64,000 nucleotides of DNA from Zhongshania sp. (GCF_029212375.1 NZ_JARGNU010000015.1:1-64000), one strand, 5' to 3'; counted from the first letter of the stretch, positions 1 through 8,740 are shown. Numbers and translations are program-made. The notes: a model not told the origin generated them from the letters alone.

Positions 1-5
1 ATGAG

Positions 6-65
6 ATACCGGATCAAGTCCGGTATGACGTATACGAATTAGTCATTCTGAACTTAATTCAGAAT
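6..65. repeat. Pair of palindromic dispersed repeats
   Basis: Two inverted repeats lie back to back. ATACCGG/CCGGTAT (6-12 with 20-26) encloses a 7-nt loop, and ATTCTGAA/TTCAGAAT (45-52 with 58-65) encloses a 5-nt loop. Both recur, in related form, at 8575-8595, 8799-8819 and 8857-8877. They are therefore a dispersed intergenic repeat family of the host rather than a local terminator. No T-run follows either stem. Confidence 0.75.
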
Positions 66-200
66 CCAATACCACTAAACCCATTCATTGCCGCCGCACT
101 GTAAATTGACGTAAGAATTTAGGCATCTCTCGCGGTGAATTCAGTAAACTGTTGGTCTGGCGCGAGCTGAGACGCCCACCCCCACTCAATGGAGTACACC

Positions 201-1055
201 ATGTCGCGCCTGCGTTTAGCGTTCCTTACCGCAATGGCCATGCTGGTATTTGCGGCTAATTCACTGCTGTGCCGCGAGGCGCTGGCTAAGGGGCATATCG
301 ACGCGTCTAGTTTCACCTTGGTGCGAGTCGGTTCAGGCGCGCTGGTACTCGGCGTGCTATTGCTCATCAAGCTTCGCCGCTACTCGCTTGGCGGCAGTTG
401 GTTGGCAGCCGCGGCCTTGTTTGGCTACGCGGCGGGCTTCTCTTTTGCCTATGTGAGCCTAAGCGCAGGAACCGGCGCCCTGATATTATTTGGTGCAGTT
501 CAAGTAACCATGATTGGCTTTGGCTTATGGCGCGGTGAACGCCTTAGTGGCCTCCAAATTATTGGCGGTATTGCCGCCAGCGGTGGACTCGTTTGGCTGA
601 TGCTACCAGGTATTAAAGCACCATCGTTGCTAGGCGCGCTTATTATGTTTGGCGCTGGCATTTGCTGGGGAGTGTATTCACTGTTGGGTCGGCGTGCTCA
701 GGAGCCAACAATTGCGACCGCCGGTAATTTCATGCGTGCGGTCCCTTTTGCCGTTATCTTGTTTTTACTTACCGAAAACGCTGCGCCGGTTACTGGACTT
801 GGCGTTGCCTACGCGGCCGCATCTGGCGCATTGGCGTCTGGACTGGGTTATGCTTTGTGGTATGCCGTGTTGCCCACCCTGCCAGCAACGCGCGCCGCCA
901 CACTACAATTAAGTGTGCCAATACTGGCCGCCTGCGGTGGAATGGTATTTTTAGACGAGGTGATAACGCTGCGCTTTGGCTTTGCCGCAATGGCGGTATT
1001 GGGTGGCATAGCACTTTTTATTGCGAGCAAACAGCAGACACAAAGTGAGCCATAA
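201..1055 (+). CDS. EamA/DMT-family transporter
   Basis: Predicted inner-membrane transporter of the drug/metabolite superfamily with about ten hydrophobic helices and two EamA-like halves, about 284 aa, the usual size. The substrate cannot be read from sequence; relatives export metabolites or amino acids. An upstream in-frame ATG exists at 189, but GGAG at 191-194 sits 6 nt before the ATG at 201, so 201 is preferred. It is a single gene with repeats upstream and a K+ channel gene 83 nt downstream on the same strand. Confidence 0.85.
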   Translation: MSRLRLAFLTAMAMLVFAANSLLCREALAKGHIDASSFTLVRVGSGALVLGVLLLIKLRRYSLGGSWLAAAALFGYAAGFSFAYVSLSAGTGALILFGAVQVTMIGFGLWRGERLSGLQIIGGIAASGGLVWLMLPGIKAPSLLGALIMFGAGICWGVYSLLGRRAQEPTIATAGNFMRAVPFAVILFLLTENAAPVTGLGVAYAAASGALASGLGYALWYAVLPTLPATRAATLQLSVPILAACGGMVFLDEVITLRFGFAAMAVLGGIALFIASKQQTQSEP

Positions 1056-1138
1056 TATTAGCGCAGCTATACAACTACCTTATGGTTTATAGGTAAATAC
1101 GATTTGGGCTACTAACAGCCAATGCTGGGTAATTTAAT

Positions 1139-1585
1139 ATGATCTATGTTTTTTTAATAAATACGATTGTTGTCGCAACGTCGGTCGTTGTGCATTACGA
1201 GTTCCTTTATCGCATTACGCTTTATATTCCTAAAATGAAAATAAAACATCGCTATAGAATAGTATTTGGCGTTTTTGGCGCATTAATCGCACACGCGCTT
1301 GAAATTTGGATTTTTGCGGTTACCTATTATTTTATGAATCACACGGCTGGATGGGGAAGCTTAGAAGGCAATTTTAACGGCTCGTTAATGGATTGCGGCT
1401 ATTTTTCATTCACGGTGTTCACCACCTTGGGGTTTGGTGATATTCAACCAAATGGTAGTTTGCGGTATTTAACCGGCATTGAGTCGCTCACTGGCTTGGT
1501 GCTCATCACATGGACAGCCTCATTTTTATACGTTGAAATGCAACGATACTGGGGTTCTGATAAAAACATGTCAAAACGCCAATAA
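1139..1585 (+). CDS. Two-helix potassium channel family protein
   Basis: Small membrane protein of 148 aa. Hydrophobic helices lie at about 1-20, 43-65 and 108-130. The selectivity-filter motif TTLGFGD at residues 95-101 sits in a pore loop, as in the bacterial Ion_trans_2 family, where GFG or GYG selects K+. No voltage sensor or cytoplasmic RCK/TrkA domain is present, so it is a minimal pore. A role in ion homeostasis or membrane potential is inferred. It is convergent with the Na/Pi symporter gene, whose stop is 33 nt away. Confidence 0.8.
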   Translation: MIYVFLINTIVVATSVVVHYEFLYRITLYIPKMKIKHRYRIVFGVFGALIAHALEIWIFAVTYYFMNHTAGWGSLEGNFNGSLMDCGYFSFTVFTTLGFGDIQPNGSLRYLTGIESLTGLVLITWTASFLYVEMQRYWGSDKNMSKRQ

Positions 1586-1617
1586 TAAGCAAGGCGCACG
1601 AGCTGTCCCCGCTTATT

Positions 1618-3339
1618 TTATACCGGCATTTGCTCAACGGCTTCGTCTTGGCTGTTTTCTTCTGTCTCGGCATTTTTTTCTTGCTCGGCCGTTTCGGAAT
1701 CAGAATTTCCAGAATCTCGATTGCGGGCATCAATTTCTATACGCGATAATATTTTGACGGCTTTATACCATTGCTCGTTGAGCTGTTTAATCTCGGTAAT
1801 AAAGTCGATGGCATTGCTCATTTGCTCCAAACTAATTAAGCCTCGGGTACCAGTACTCAACAGGTTTTGTTTTAATACATCGCGCTCACTTTTAAGTGTG
1901 TGGTAATTGTTTTCGAGTTTTTCAAAATAGAGTTCTGAGTCGGCACTGATCGCAGAGTTGAGAAAATCTCGGGATTTATCGCGATACGTCTCAACCTCTT
2001 GTTCAAGGGTAAAGTTCGGTAAGCGGCCAAGCTTAGTTCGGGTTTCTAGCGTAGTACCCAGCACCACTGCACAGCTCATAAAATATTGGTCTACACGCAT
2101 TAAATCGGACAATTGGTGGGTAACCTCTTCGCTTAATGAGGCGCGCTCTAAATTAACAATAAAATTTGAAATGACGTTTGACAGTTGATGAACGGCATTA
2201 ATTTTTTGCTCAAGATCGTGATTAGATATTTCAGTATCAAGGGTTTGCTTAGCCGCGTCGCCAATATGAGTTGCCGCCCGCTGCAATTCCAGAATTAGCG
2301 CATTTACTGCCAGCATTGGCGCCGCTGCGGTGGTTTTGTCAAGGTATCTTGGCTTGGCTAATGATTCGCCAACCGTCACAAAACGCTTTTCTAAAAATCG
2401 TACAAATACGTTGTTAAACGGCAGTACCAACAGCACACCAAGGCAGTTAAATACGGTGTGAAATAGCGCCAATGAAACGCCAATATTAGGCGCGAGCTTC
2501 ATCATATCGCGCGCCGTTTCAACGGCGTAAAACAATACCGGTAATAACAACACCGCAACAATGGCCGTAGCAATATTAAATATTACTTGAGCCGTCGCCA
2601 GCCGTTTAGCATTAGGGGTAGCGCCAATCGACGCCAATACCGCGGTAGACGTAGTACCAACATTGGCGCCAATTACCATTGCCGCCGCCGCGTAAATACC
2701 AATCATATTGGCGGATGCCGCAGATATTGTGATGGCAATCGCCGCACTAGAGGATTGGGTAAGAATGGTCATCACGATACCAATAAGCAAATAGCCGGCA
2801 ACTTCGGCATTACCCGCTAGCGTTATGGTGGCTAAGTCGAAATTCGCTACAATGCCTTCAAATGCCTGTTGGAGTGTTGAAATGCCGAGAAAAAACAGAC
2901 CAAAACCAACCAGTGCGCGACCAACACCTAAACGCCGACCTTTGCTTTTGGCCAGCATAATAAATGCGCCAATACCAATAGCAGGTAGCGCAAACGCATG
3001 AACATCGAGTTTAAAACCGACTATCGCAACCAGCCACGCGGTCATGGTGGTACCAATATTGGCGCCATAAATAATGCCCAAGGCCTGGCGCATTTTAATT
3101 AGCTCGGCGTTCACAAAACCCAATGACGCAACCGTAACCGCGCTGGAAGATTGCACAATCGCGGTCATTAGCACGCCAGAAAACACGCCACGCATAAGCG
3201 TGTTAGTCCAGTTGCTTAACAATCGGCGCAGCGAATGACCCGCGGCAAGGGTAAGGCCATCGGTCATAAGCTCCATCGCAACAAGGAACAAACCCAAGCC
3301 GCCCAGTAGGGTGGCAACAACGGTATAGCTTTCTGACAT
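1618..3339 (-). CDS. Na/Pi cotransporter family protein with PhoU-like tail
   Basis: 573 aa. The membrane half (about 1-310) contains two inverted Na/Pi repeats, each with a QSSSA signature (residues 63-67 and 195-199), plus GANIGTT and GANVGTT motifs. These are diagnostic of the NptA/YjbB family of sodium-dependent phosphate symporters or exporters. The C-terminal half (about 340-545) is helical and PhoU-like, as in YjbB-type proteins, and the last ~25 residues are acidic. It probably moves phosphate across the inner membrane. The gene stands alone, divergent from the CBS-domain gene at 3503. Confidence 0.88.
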   Translation of the reverse strand: MSESYTVVATLLGGLGLFLVAMELMTDGLTLAAGHSLRRLLSNWTNTLMRGVFSGVLMTAIVQSSSAVTVASLGFVNAELIKMRQALGIIYGANIGTTMTAWLVAIVGFKLDVHAFALPAIGIGAFIMLAKSKGRRLGVGRALVGFGLFFLGISTLQQAFEGIVANFDLATITLAGNAEVAGYLLIGIVMTILTQSSSAAIAITISAASANMIGIYAAAAMVIGANVGTTSTAVLASIGATPNAKRLATAQVIFNIATAIVAVLLLPVLFYAVETARDMMKLAPNIGVSLALFHTVFNCLGVLLVLPFNNVFVRFLEKRFVTVGESLAKPRYLDKTTAAAPMLAVNALILELQRAATHIGDAAKQTLDTEISNHDLEQKINAVHQLSNVISNFIVNLERASLSEEVTHQLSDLMRVDQYFMSCAVVLGTTLETRTKLGRLPNFTLEQEVETYRDKSRDFLNSAISADSELYFEKLENNYHTLKSERDVLKQNLLSTGTRGLISLEQMSNAIDFITEIKQLNEQWYKAVKILSRIEIDARNRDSGNSDSETAEQEKNAETEENSQDEAVEQMPV

Positions 3340-3502
3340 AATTCTGACCCTTTAAATACCCCAAACTAGGCTACGCCATTTTATCTTAGCTGATTTTTTT
3401 AAAGTGGGTGTTGCGCTAAATCAACTAGACTGTGTCTAGGCAGTACTTGACTTTACCCCTCGCCAATGCGGCAATCGGGTTTTATATTTGCGCCGGTTTA
3501 AC

Positions 3503-4594
3503 ATGATTTTATTACTGATCTATATTGGCATTGCTTTGGTCGTGTCTTTTTTGTGCTCTGTATTAGAGGCGGTGCTGTTAAGTGTAACGCCCTCGTACAT
3601 TGCCGCAGAAGAGCGCCGTGGCCACCGCAATGGTCGTCTGTGGCGCGGCTATAAGACCGATATCGACCGGCCTCTTGCGGCGATACTGAGCTTAAATACC
3701 ATTGCCCACACCGTAGGCGCCGCAGGGGCTGGCGCCCAAGCAACCGCCTTATTTGGCGAGGTTTATTTCGGCATTATCTCTGCCGTTTTAACCCTGCTCA
3801 TTTTGGTTATCTCTGAGATCATTCCTAAAACCCTAGGCGCCCTATTCTGGCGTAAATTAGCACCACTGTGTGCAGTAATACTGCGCACAGTGGTGTGGTC
3901 TATGTTCCCACTGGTGGTGATGGCCAAAGGTATAACTCAGCTGATGGCACGTGGCGAAGCTGCCCACTCGATTAGCCGCGAAGAATTTGTTGCGCTCGCC
4001 GAAGTTGCCGTTAGCGAGGGCATTTTGGATCAAGAAGAGGCCAATGCGGTAACCAGCTTAATTCGCTTCCGCTCCCTGCAAGCCCGCGACGTAATGACCC
4101 CGCGCCTAGTTATTTTTAGCCTAGCAGAAGACGCCTGCGTAAATACCGTAGTTAACAGCAATAGCGCCATTCTGTTTTCACGAATCCCAATCTATGCGGG
4201 CGATGCCGACAATATCACCGGCTATATTCGCAAAGACGAACTAATGCAGGCAATGAGCCAAAGCCCAAACGCGCCACTGAGCCGCTTGCGCCGAGAATTG
4301 CTGGTGGTACCCGAGACCCTGCCAACACCGGATCTGCTGCAAAACTTAATTGAGACCCGAGTGCAAATGGCGCTGGTGATTAACGAATACGGCAGTGTGA
4401 TGGGTTTAGTCACCGTAGAGGATCTGATTGAAACCATGCTCGGCATGCAAATTGTTGATGAAACCGACACCACCGAAAATATGCAGATCCTCGCTAGGGA
4501 GTTATGGGCCAAGCGCGCGCGGCGTTTAGGGGTATTTGACGACGAAAAAATCACTGCGGCGGCGGGCTCAAATACTGCGGCATCGGGTACTTAG
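3503..4594 (+). CDS. CNNM/DUF21 and CBS-domain membrane protein
   Basis: About 363 aa. An N-terminal DUF21 transmembrane module (about 1-165, with the SEIIPKTLGA segment typical of the family) is followed by a CBS-domain pair (about 195-320). The CorC/HlyC C-terminal transporter-associated domain found in many relatives is absent, so this is the short form. Relatives are linked to Mg2+/Co2+ homeostasis; the precise role is inferred. An in-frame TTG lies at 3488, but ATG 3503 begins directly with the first membrane helix and is preferred. Confidence 0.82.
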   Translation: MILLLIYIGIALVVSFLCSVLEAVLLSVTPSYIAAEERRGHRNGRLWRGYKTDIDRPLAAILSLNTIAHTVGAAGAGAQATALFGEVYFGIISAVLTLLILVISEIIPKTLGALFWRKLAPLCAVILRTVVWSMFPLVVMAKGITQLMARGEAAHSISREEFVALAEVAVSEGILDQEEANAVTSLIRFRSLQARDVMTPRLVIFSLAEDACVNTVVNSNSAILFSRIPIYAGDADNITGYIRKDELMQAMSQSPNAPLSRLRRELLVVPETLPTPDLLQNLIETRVQMALVINEYGSVMGLVTVEDLIETMLGMQIVDETDTTENMQILARELWAKRARRLGVFDDEKITAAAGSNTAASGT

Positions 4595-4680
4595 GGGGCT
4601 GTTTGATCTCGCTAAATTTGCCGCCCCCCAGCATGCAGGCTACCATTAAGCCCTATACCAATAATGCCACAGGACACCTC

Positions 4681-5322
4681 ATGCGCCTTTTAATGCTGCT
4701 ACTCGCCACCACCGCCATGATCTCAATTGGCGGCTGTGAATCCACCTATTACAACGCCATGGAGAAAGTGGGTGTTCACAAACGTGATATTTTGGTCGAC
4801 CGCGTTGGCGAAGCCAAAGAAGCCCAAGAAGACGCCCAAGAACAATTTAAAGACGCACTGAGTGAATTCAGGTCGGTGGTGAGCTTTGACGGCGGCAATT
4901 TAGAGAGTCATTACAACCGCCTAAACAGCGAGTTTGAAGACAGCGAAGCCGCCGCCAAAGAAGTAACCGAGCGAATTAACAAGGTAGAGTCGGTAGCCGA
5001 GGCCTTGTTTGACGAATGGCAGGACGAACTAGGGCTTTACACCAATGCCCGCCTGCGCAGCGACAGTGCCAATAAGCTGCAAGCCACCAAACGCCAGTAC
5101 GCGGCACTTATTAAGTCGATGCGCCGCGCCGAAAAAAGCATAGACCCCGTACTTAATGCCCTGCGAGACAATCTGCTGTATCTCAAACACAACTTAAATG
5201 CCTCGGCGATTGGCGCCCTTAAAGGCGAGCTGGCGGGAATCGACCGCGATGTGCAGCAGTTGATTGGCGCGATGGAAAAAGCCATTAAAGAATCTGATGC
5301 GTTTATTAAGCAATTAAAGTAG
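4681..5322 (+). CDS. DUF2959-type lipoprotein
   Basis: The protein of about 213 aa starts with a lipoprotein signal peptide whose box (IGGC) ends near residue 18. A long charged helical region follows, opening with YYNAMEKVGVHKRDILVDRV, typical of the DUF2959 family. Much of it is predicted coiled coil. It is probably anchored to the outer membrane or periplasmic leaflet; function unknown. The open frame extends upstream to 4603, but AGGA at 4671-4674, 6 nt before ATG 4681, fixes the start at the signal peptide. Confidence 0.8.
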   Translation: MRLLMLLLATTAMISIGGCESTYYNAMEKVGVHKRDILVDRVGEAKEAQEDAQEQFKDALSEFRSVVSFDGGNLESHYNRLNSEFEDSEAAAKEVTERINKVESVAEALFDEWQDELGLYTNARLRSDSANKLQATKRQYAALIKSMRRAEKSIDPVLNALRDNLLYLKHNLNASAIGALKGELAGIDRDVQQLIGAMEKAIKESDAFIKQLK

Positions 5323-5346
5323 GCGCGGGACGGAAACGGTAAACGC

Positions 5347-5499
5347 TTAAATTCGGCGGTAGCCACCCGTTAACGGATCGACATTCGGCCGAGGCAGATA
5401 AACCGACGAAAGCAGCGAATGCCAGCGCGTATTTTTAAACCCCAACATCAGCCGAATTTTTTTCGCGTAAGGTGAATTCTCATAGCGGTGCAGAATAAT
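5347..5499 (-). pseudogene. Glutathione S-transferase N-terminal fragment
   Basis: Translating the minus strand from 5499 to the TAA at 5347-5349 gives about 50 residues, beginning ILHRYENSPYAKKIRLMLGF and ending PNVDPLTGGYRRI. This is the thioredoxin-fold N-terminal domain of a GST (relatives show SPFAEKIRLMLGFKG...MPKPDL..LTGGYRKTP). There is no ATG/GTG/TTG at the proper place, and the frame stops just after GGYR, so the C-terminal helical domain is missing. It lies directly 3' of the small gene at 5554. The assignment rests on motif recognition and no search was run. Confidence 0.65.
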
Positions 5500-5553
5500 T
5501 GACTCGCTCGTTCTTCCGCTCGATTGCTTAATGAATAGACGGCTACTCGCAAA

Positions 5554-5775
5554 TTAATAAGTAGAGTTAGGCGTATTCTCAGGGTTTATTTCGCCATAAA
5601 CCTCATCAGGGTCAACGTCATTAATCAGTAAAATTTCTCTCACTGTTTCAACGTGATCTAATACCTTTTGGTAGCCATCACCATACTCATATTTAGTAAC
5701 TTCAATGGCTTTTGGCATATAGGTAAACGCGATTTTTAATGCGTTTAAAGCAGATGGGCTTAGTTTTTCGGTCAT
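5554..5775 (-). CDS. Hypothetical protein, 73 aa
   Basis: Small acidic soluble protein with no signal peptide or membrane helix. Its central part (KYEYGDGYQKVLDHVETVREILLINDVDPDEVYGEI) looks like a compact helical domain followed by a disordered tail. Family not recognised. The coding call rests on a sensible start in a gap otherwise free of genes and on protein-like composition. The ribosome-binding site is weak. It sits in a decayed islet between a GST fragment and a DUF6988-like gene, so it may be accessory. Confidence 0.5.
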   Translation of the reverse strand: MTEKLSPSALNALKIAFTYMPKAIEVTKYEYGDGYQKVLDHVETVREILLINDVDPDEVYGEINPENTPNSTY

Positions 5776-5883
5776 TTTAATGCTCAGTATCTAATGGTTG
5801 GTATCCAGAGCGCTGCTAGTATGCGCGGCCTTGTAGTGGAGGTGAAGCCGCAACGAAAAAAGTTGTCGCAGTGACTAGCCTTG

Positions 5884-6504
5884 TTATAGATCGATCTCGT
5901 CCTTAGCGTGGAAGCAGTCTGCAAATTTATCAAATGATTCGTAAACATCTTTGGTTAACCGAGGTTGGCCGGTTAGTATTGATGCAAACACAGCTGTTAA
6001 TCCATTTACACCATTTGATGCTTTAAGAGCCTGTTCTAGTATTTGAATGGGGTAGCCTTTGCTATGGCGGTCAATCGCGTGCAGACCGCCATGCACATAG
6101 GAACTTAATGGCTTCCAAGAATATTGCTTAAACTCTAGGATGGGATCAATAGCATTTTGGGGAGCTTTCTTTTCAAGCTGCCTAATCATTTCACTCAACA
6201 TGGGGAGCTTGTTGGCTAGTTTTTGGTTCTCTTCGTTTAATTCAGCCGTTAGCTTAGCCAATGCTGTTTCAGAAGCAGCATAAAGAACCCACATACCACG
6301 TACCAAACACTCAAATTGAAGGCGAAGTAAACCTATCGCTGAAGTGAAATTCCTTGAGGCTAATAAAATCTTAAAGCTCTCTGCATGCTCTAAAGATACA
6401 CTGCACATGACCTTACTCACTCTGATCCTGTCAGAATTTTCATAAAGAGGCTGCTTGAGAATATGCAATACATAGTCTTCAAACTCTGAGGATCTTATAA
6501 GCAA
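5884..6504 (-). CDS. Hypothetical helical protein, DUF6988-like
   Basis: 206 aa, all-helical and soluble. The block FTSAIGLLRLQFECLVRGMWVLYAAS (residues about 53-78) and the later SSYVHGGLHAIDRH resemble the DUF6988 family of small bacterial proteins of unknown function. That assignment is from memory of the family pattern. The start is an in-frame TTG at 6504; no ATG precedes it, although GGGG lies about 15 nt upstream. The gene begins immediately after the truncated transposase and its palindrome, so its promoter and start may have been altered by that element. Confidence 0.6.
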   Translation of the reverse strand: MLIRSSEFEDYVLHILKQPLYENSDRIRVSKVMCSVSLEHAESFKILLASRNFTSAIGLLRLQFECLVRGMWVLYAASETALAKLTAELNEENQKLANKLPMLSEMIRQLEKKAPQNAIDPILEFKQYSWKPLSSYVHGGLHAIDRHSKGYPIQILEQALKASNGVNGLTAVFASILTGQPRLTKDVYESFDKFADCFHAKDEIDL

Positions 6505-6524
6505 CTTGTCGATGATGAATCCCC

Positions 6525-6650
6525 TTAAGTTTTAATAGTAAAAGGGGTCAGAGCCCCTTTACTCCGCCAAAATATAGGTTCTCGAGAATGACCTCGCTGA
6601 ACTATATGAACAGGTACACTCGGTAAATAATAGCGTGGCTTTCTAGGCAT
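6525..6650 (-). pseudogene. Truncated REP-associated tyrosine transposase (RAYT)
   Basis: A 41-codon frame starts at ATG 6650 with the Shine-Dalgarno GGGAAGAA just upstream. It encodes MPRKPRYYLPSVPVHIVQRG and then HSREPIF, the N-terminus of the Y1/TnpA-REP transposase family. The frame then runs straight into the GGGGCTCTGACCCC palindrome and stops at 6525-6527. The HUH and catalytic Tyr region is lost, so it cannot transpose. The flanking palindromes at 6541, 6724 and 6768 match the repeats these transposases normally border. Confidence 0.82.
6541..6560. repeat. REP-like palindrome GGGGTCAGAGCCCC, copy 1
   Basis: AAAGGGG/CCCCTTT arms enclose TCAGAG. The palindrome lies inside the end of the truncated RAYT frame, in the opposite orientation to copies 2 and 3, so the set forms an inverted pair around the transposase remnant. 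Confidence 0.8.
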
Positions 6651-6723
6651 CGTTTCTTCCCTGAAACAACTTCGACAAAATCAGACTAGCAAAGCGTCAA
6701 TGCGCAGTCATCCCAGCCGATCA

Positions 6724-6743
6724 AAAAGGGCTCTGACCCCTTT
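6724..6743. repeat. REP-like palindrome, copy 2
   Basis: The sequence AAAAGGGCTCTGACCCCTTT is the inverted form of copy 1. It lies 74 nt upstream of the RAYT start codon, and copy 3 follows 24 nt further on. Confidence 0.8.
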
Positions 6744-6767
6744 CAAGTGCCCCCTTTAAGTAAGGAA

Positions 6768-6787
6768 GAAGGGCTCTGACCCCTTTA
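6768..6787. repeat. REP-like palindrome, copy 3
   Basis: GAAGGGCTCTGACCCCTTTA has the same orientation as copy 2. Two direct copies spaced about 44 bp apart on this side and one inverted copy on the other side match the usual bounding of RAYT genes by their cognate palindromes. Confidence 0.78.
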
Positions 6788-6829
6788 ATTCTAATTATTG
6801 CCAATCCTTGTTGAGCCACTTGCTAGGCT

Positions 6830-8188
6830 TTATTTTATTAGAGCGGAAGGTACTGTCGGTAAACCGCACCACTCAGCCACCTTATTGTACTTAGCAGCTA
6901 ATTCACTAAAGATCTCCCAACCTGATTCTGCTTTTTTTATTGCGGAATTGAGTTCGCTACCATTTGCAACTACTTTGTCGATTAGCCTCTTAAACTTACT
7001 CATAGCCGGCGACCGCCTTACAGATTCGGGGTCATTATCAGTTTCAATAGCAGCCAAGGAACCTTCAAGTTCCTTTAGAGCAAAATAAGCATCGTTTGAG
7101 CTAGGTAGTTCTTCCATTAGCTCGTTGACATGGCTCAAAGCTGCGGCAATATCTTGGTTAATTGTTACGCTGTTTGAGAGGGTGATTGCAGGCTTAAAAT
7201 CTATCACCACTTGATGCTTCTGAGACAGACCATCACCGACAATATTTAGTAGTTTATCTATTCGACCATTTTGCATCCCTATCAAATCCTGTTGCGACTC
7301 AAGTCTAAATTTAGCTATCCTAAGTTCATTCCTCAGTTCAAGTATCAGTTTGTCACTTTTTGCAAATTTTTCTGGTGGCTCAGCACCAGTGACGATTAAT
7401 TCATATTCATGCAGTGCTTTTTCAATTATTTCTGATTTTCCATCTTTTGTTTGAATTACTAAACGAACCTTAAGTCCCTGCTGTTCAATTTTTACCGAAG
7501 CATTTTCATCTGGGTACTGCTCTCTGAGGTAAGTCCCGAAGTAGTTGAGGATATCTAAACCTGCTTGATGGTATTCTGGTGGAAATTCGATACATCTATC
7601 TATTATGGAGTTGTCTTTTTCAACGTAGGAATCAGACTCTAATTCGAAAACTTCAGGGGAGTTTATGCCCAATTGATTAGAATAACCGATAATTAAAAAC
7701 GGATATTGATGACTGAGAGGAGCCAGCATTTCTAGCTGACTTAAATTGATTTCAAAAGTCTCTCGCCTCATCCAATGAGTATCGAGCTCCTTCGCAAAAT
7801 CACGAACAGGAACCAACATAATTGGTATTTTTATCAGTCCATGTTTTACTGCAATAGTACTTTGTTGAAAAAGCCATCGACTTATATGGTCAAAGCTACC
7901 AAAAGGAAAAGTTGCACTGAGCCCATTTCTTATTGGCCCCAATCTTCCTATATTTATCCGTTTCCCGTCTGTAGAATAATGAGTTCTATCAATGAGCTCC
8001 CAACCCCTATCGTACAAGGCCTTTTCCCAGGCCTCACGCGGATGGCTTCTTCCCGAATCGGATTCTATTTCTACGTTGCCAGCAATAAAATCATCAAGTG
8101 CAGACTGAATATCAGACAACTCAATGGAGTAATTCTTACTTACTTCGCCCCAAGCATTTTTATAGCTAATGACTTTATCTATAAACAT
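6830..8188 (-). CDS. Multi-domain protein with BglII-like N-terminus, candidate defence effector
   Basis: 452 aa, soluble. Residues about 1-185 resemble a BglII-type restriction-endonuclease fold: the block NGLSATFPFGSFDHISRWLF leads to KIPIMLVPVRDFAKEL, where relatives have VAVEIQFGK and IDVGVEILP. If that alignment is right, the catalytic Glu is replaced. Residues 203-268 (YHQAGLDILNYFGTYLREQY onward) form a second module recalled from effector-type proteins. A predicted coiled coil follows at about 275-315, then a C-terminal helical domain ending YNKVAEWCGLPTVP. No partner gene adjoins it; RAYT debris lies just downstream. Function is unproven. Confidence 0.6.
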   Translation of the reverse strand: MFIDKVISYKNAWGEVSKNYSIELSDIQSALDDFIAGNVEIESDSGRSHPREAWEKALYDRGWELIDRTHYSTDGKRINIGRLGPIRNGLSATFPFGSFDHISRWLFQQSTIAVKHGLIKIPIMLVPVRDFAKELDTHWMRRETFEINLSQLEMLAPLSHQYPFLIIGYSNQLGINSPEVFELESDSYVEKDNSIIDRCIEFPPEYHQAGLDILNYFGTYLREQYPDENASVKIEQQGLKVRLVIQTKDGKSEIIEKALHEYELIVTGAEPPEKFAKSDKLILELRNELRIAKFRLESQQDLIGMQNGRIDKLLNIVGDGLSQKHQVVIDFKPAITLSNSVTINQDIAAALSHVNELMEELPSSNDAYFALKELEGSLAAIETDNDPESVRRSPAMSKFKRLIDKVVANGSELNSAIKKAESGWEIFSELAAKYNKVAEWCGLPTVPSALIK

Positions 8189-8589
8189 ATAATTCTCAAT
8201 TTTCCTAAATTCTCAATTCCAATTCTAAGTACGGTAACTAGCGCCCTAGCCTAACAGTTATTATAACGACTCAGCCCATATCACTTTGGCCCCCTTCTCA
8301 AAGCTAGCGCTTTTGCAGGGATAAAAAAACATGAGGGAATTCAAGAAGGTGACTGCATCGCTATAAGCGAGTGCAGGACAAACGATGACTACTTCCCTAT
8401 ATCTCTGCCAAACATTCCATTGCCCTGATCATATGCCGTTTTTTATAAATTTCAATGAGTTAATGCGTGGGTACAGCGAGTGCCTGCGAGGGATCGGCAA
8501 TCTGGCAAGTCGCTAATAGCGGGCTTGATCCAGTGTCCGGTTGGGGGGATATGAATTACTTCGGTGGTATATGGATTCTGAATCAAGTT
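8189..8589. other. Non-coding stretch upstream of the BglII-like gene
   Basis: No supported gene. A frame on the plus strand from 8266 to 8428 is open for 54 codons without a start and could be chance. The right end (from about 8510) is the beginning of the palindromic repeat block, including a decayed copy of the GGGCTTGATCC element and the ATTCTGAA/TTCAGAAT stem at 8575-8595. Confidence 0.5.
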
Positions 8590-8740
8590 CAGAATGACGA
8601 TAGGCGGAGCGCAGAATGACGAGACGGGGAGCGCAGAATGACAGTAGGTGGGTTCAGAAGACGATTTGTGGCGTCCAGAATGGCGATGCGCGGCGCTCAG
8701 AATACGGCACATACACTCAAAATAACGGGACGCCAAGAGC
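8590..8740. repeat. Tandem array of diverged 20-23 bp units, array 1
   Basis: Seven consecutive units of 20-23 bp, most starting CAGAATGACG-like, begin at 8590, 8612, 8634, 8655, 8676, 8698 and 8718. The first two units are nearly identical and later ones diverge. The array starts exactly at the right arm (TTCAGAATGACG) of the palindrome at 8575-8595, as though that arm had been amplified. Open frames across it are artefacts. Confidence 0.75.

Noticed and set aside
8266-8428. 54-codon plus-strand frame ending at TGA 8426-8428 that reads somewhat like a C-terminal protein remnant
   Set aside because: It has no start codon and no recognisable motif; a run of this length is expected by chance often enough.
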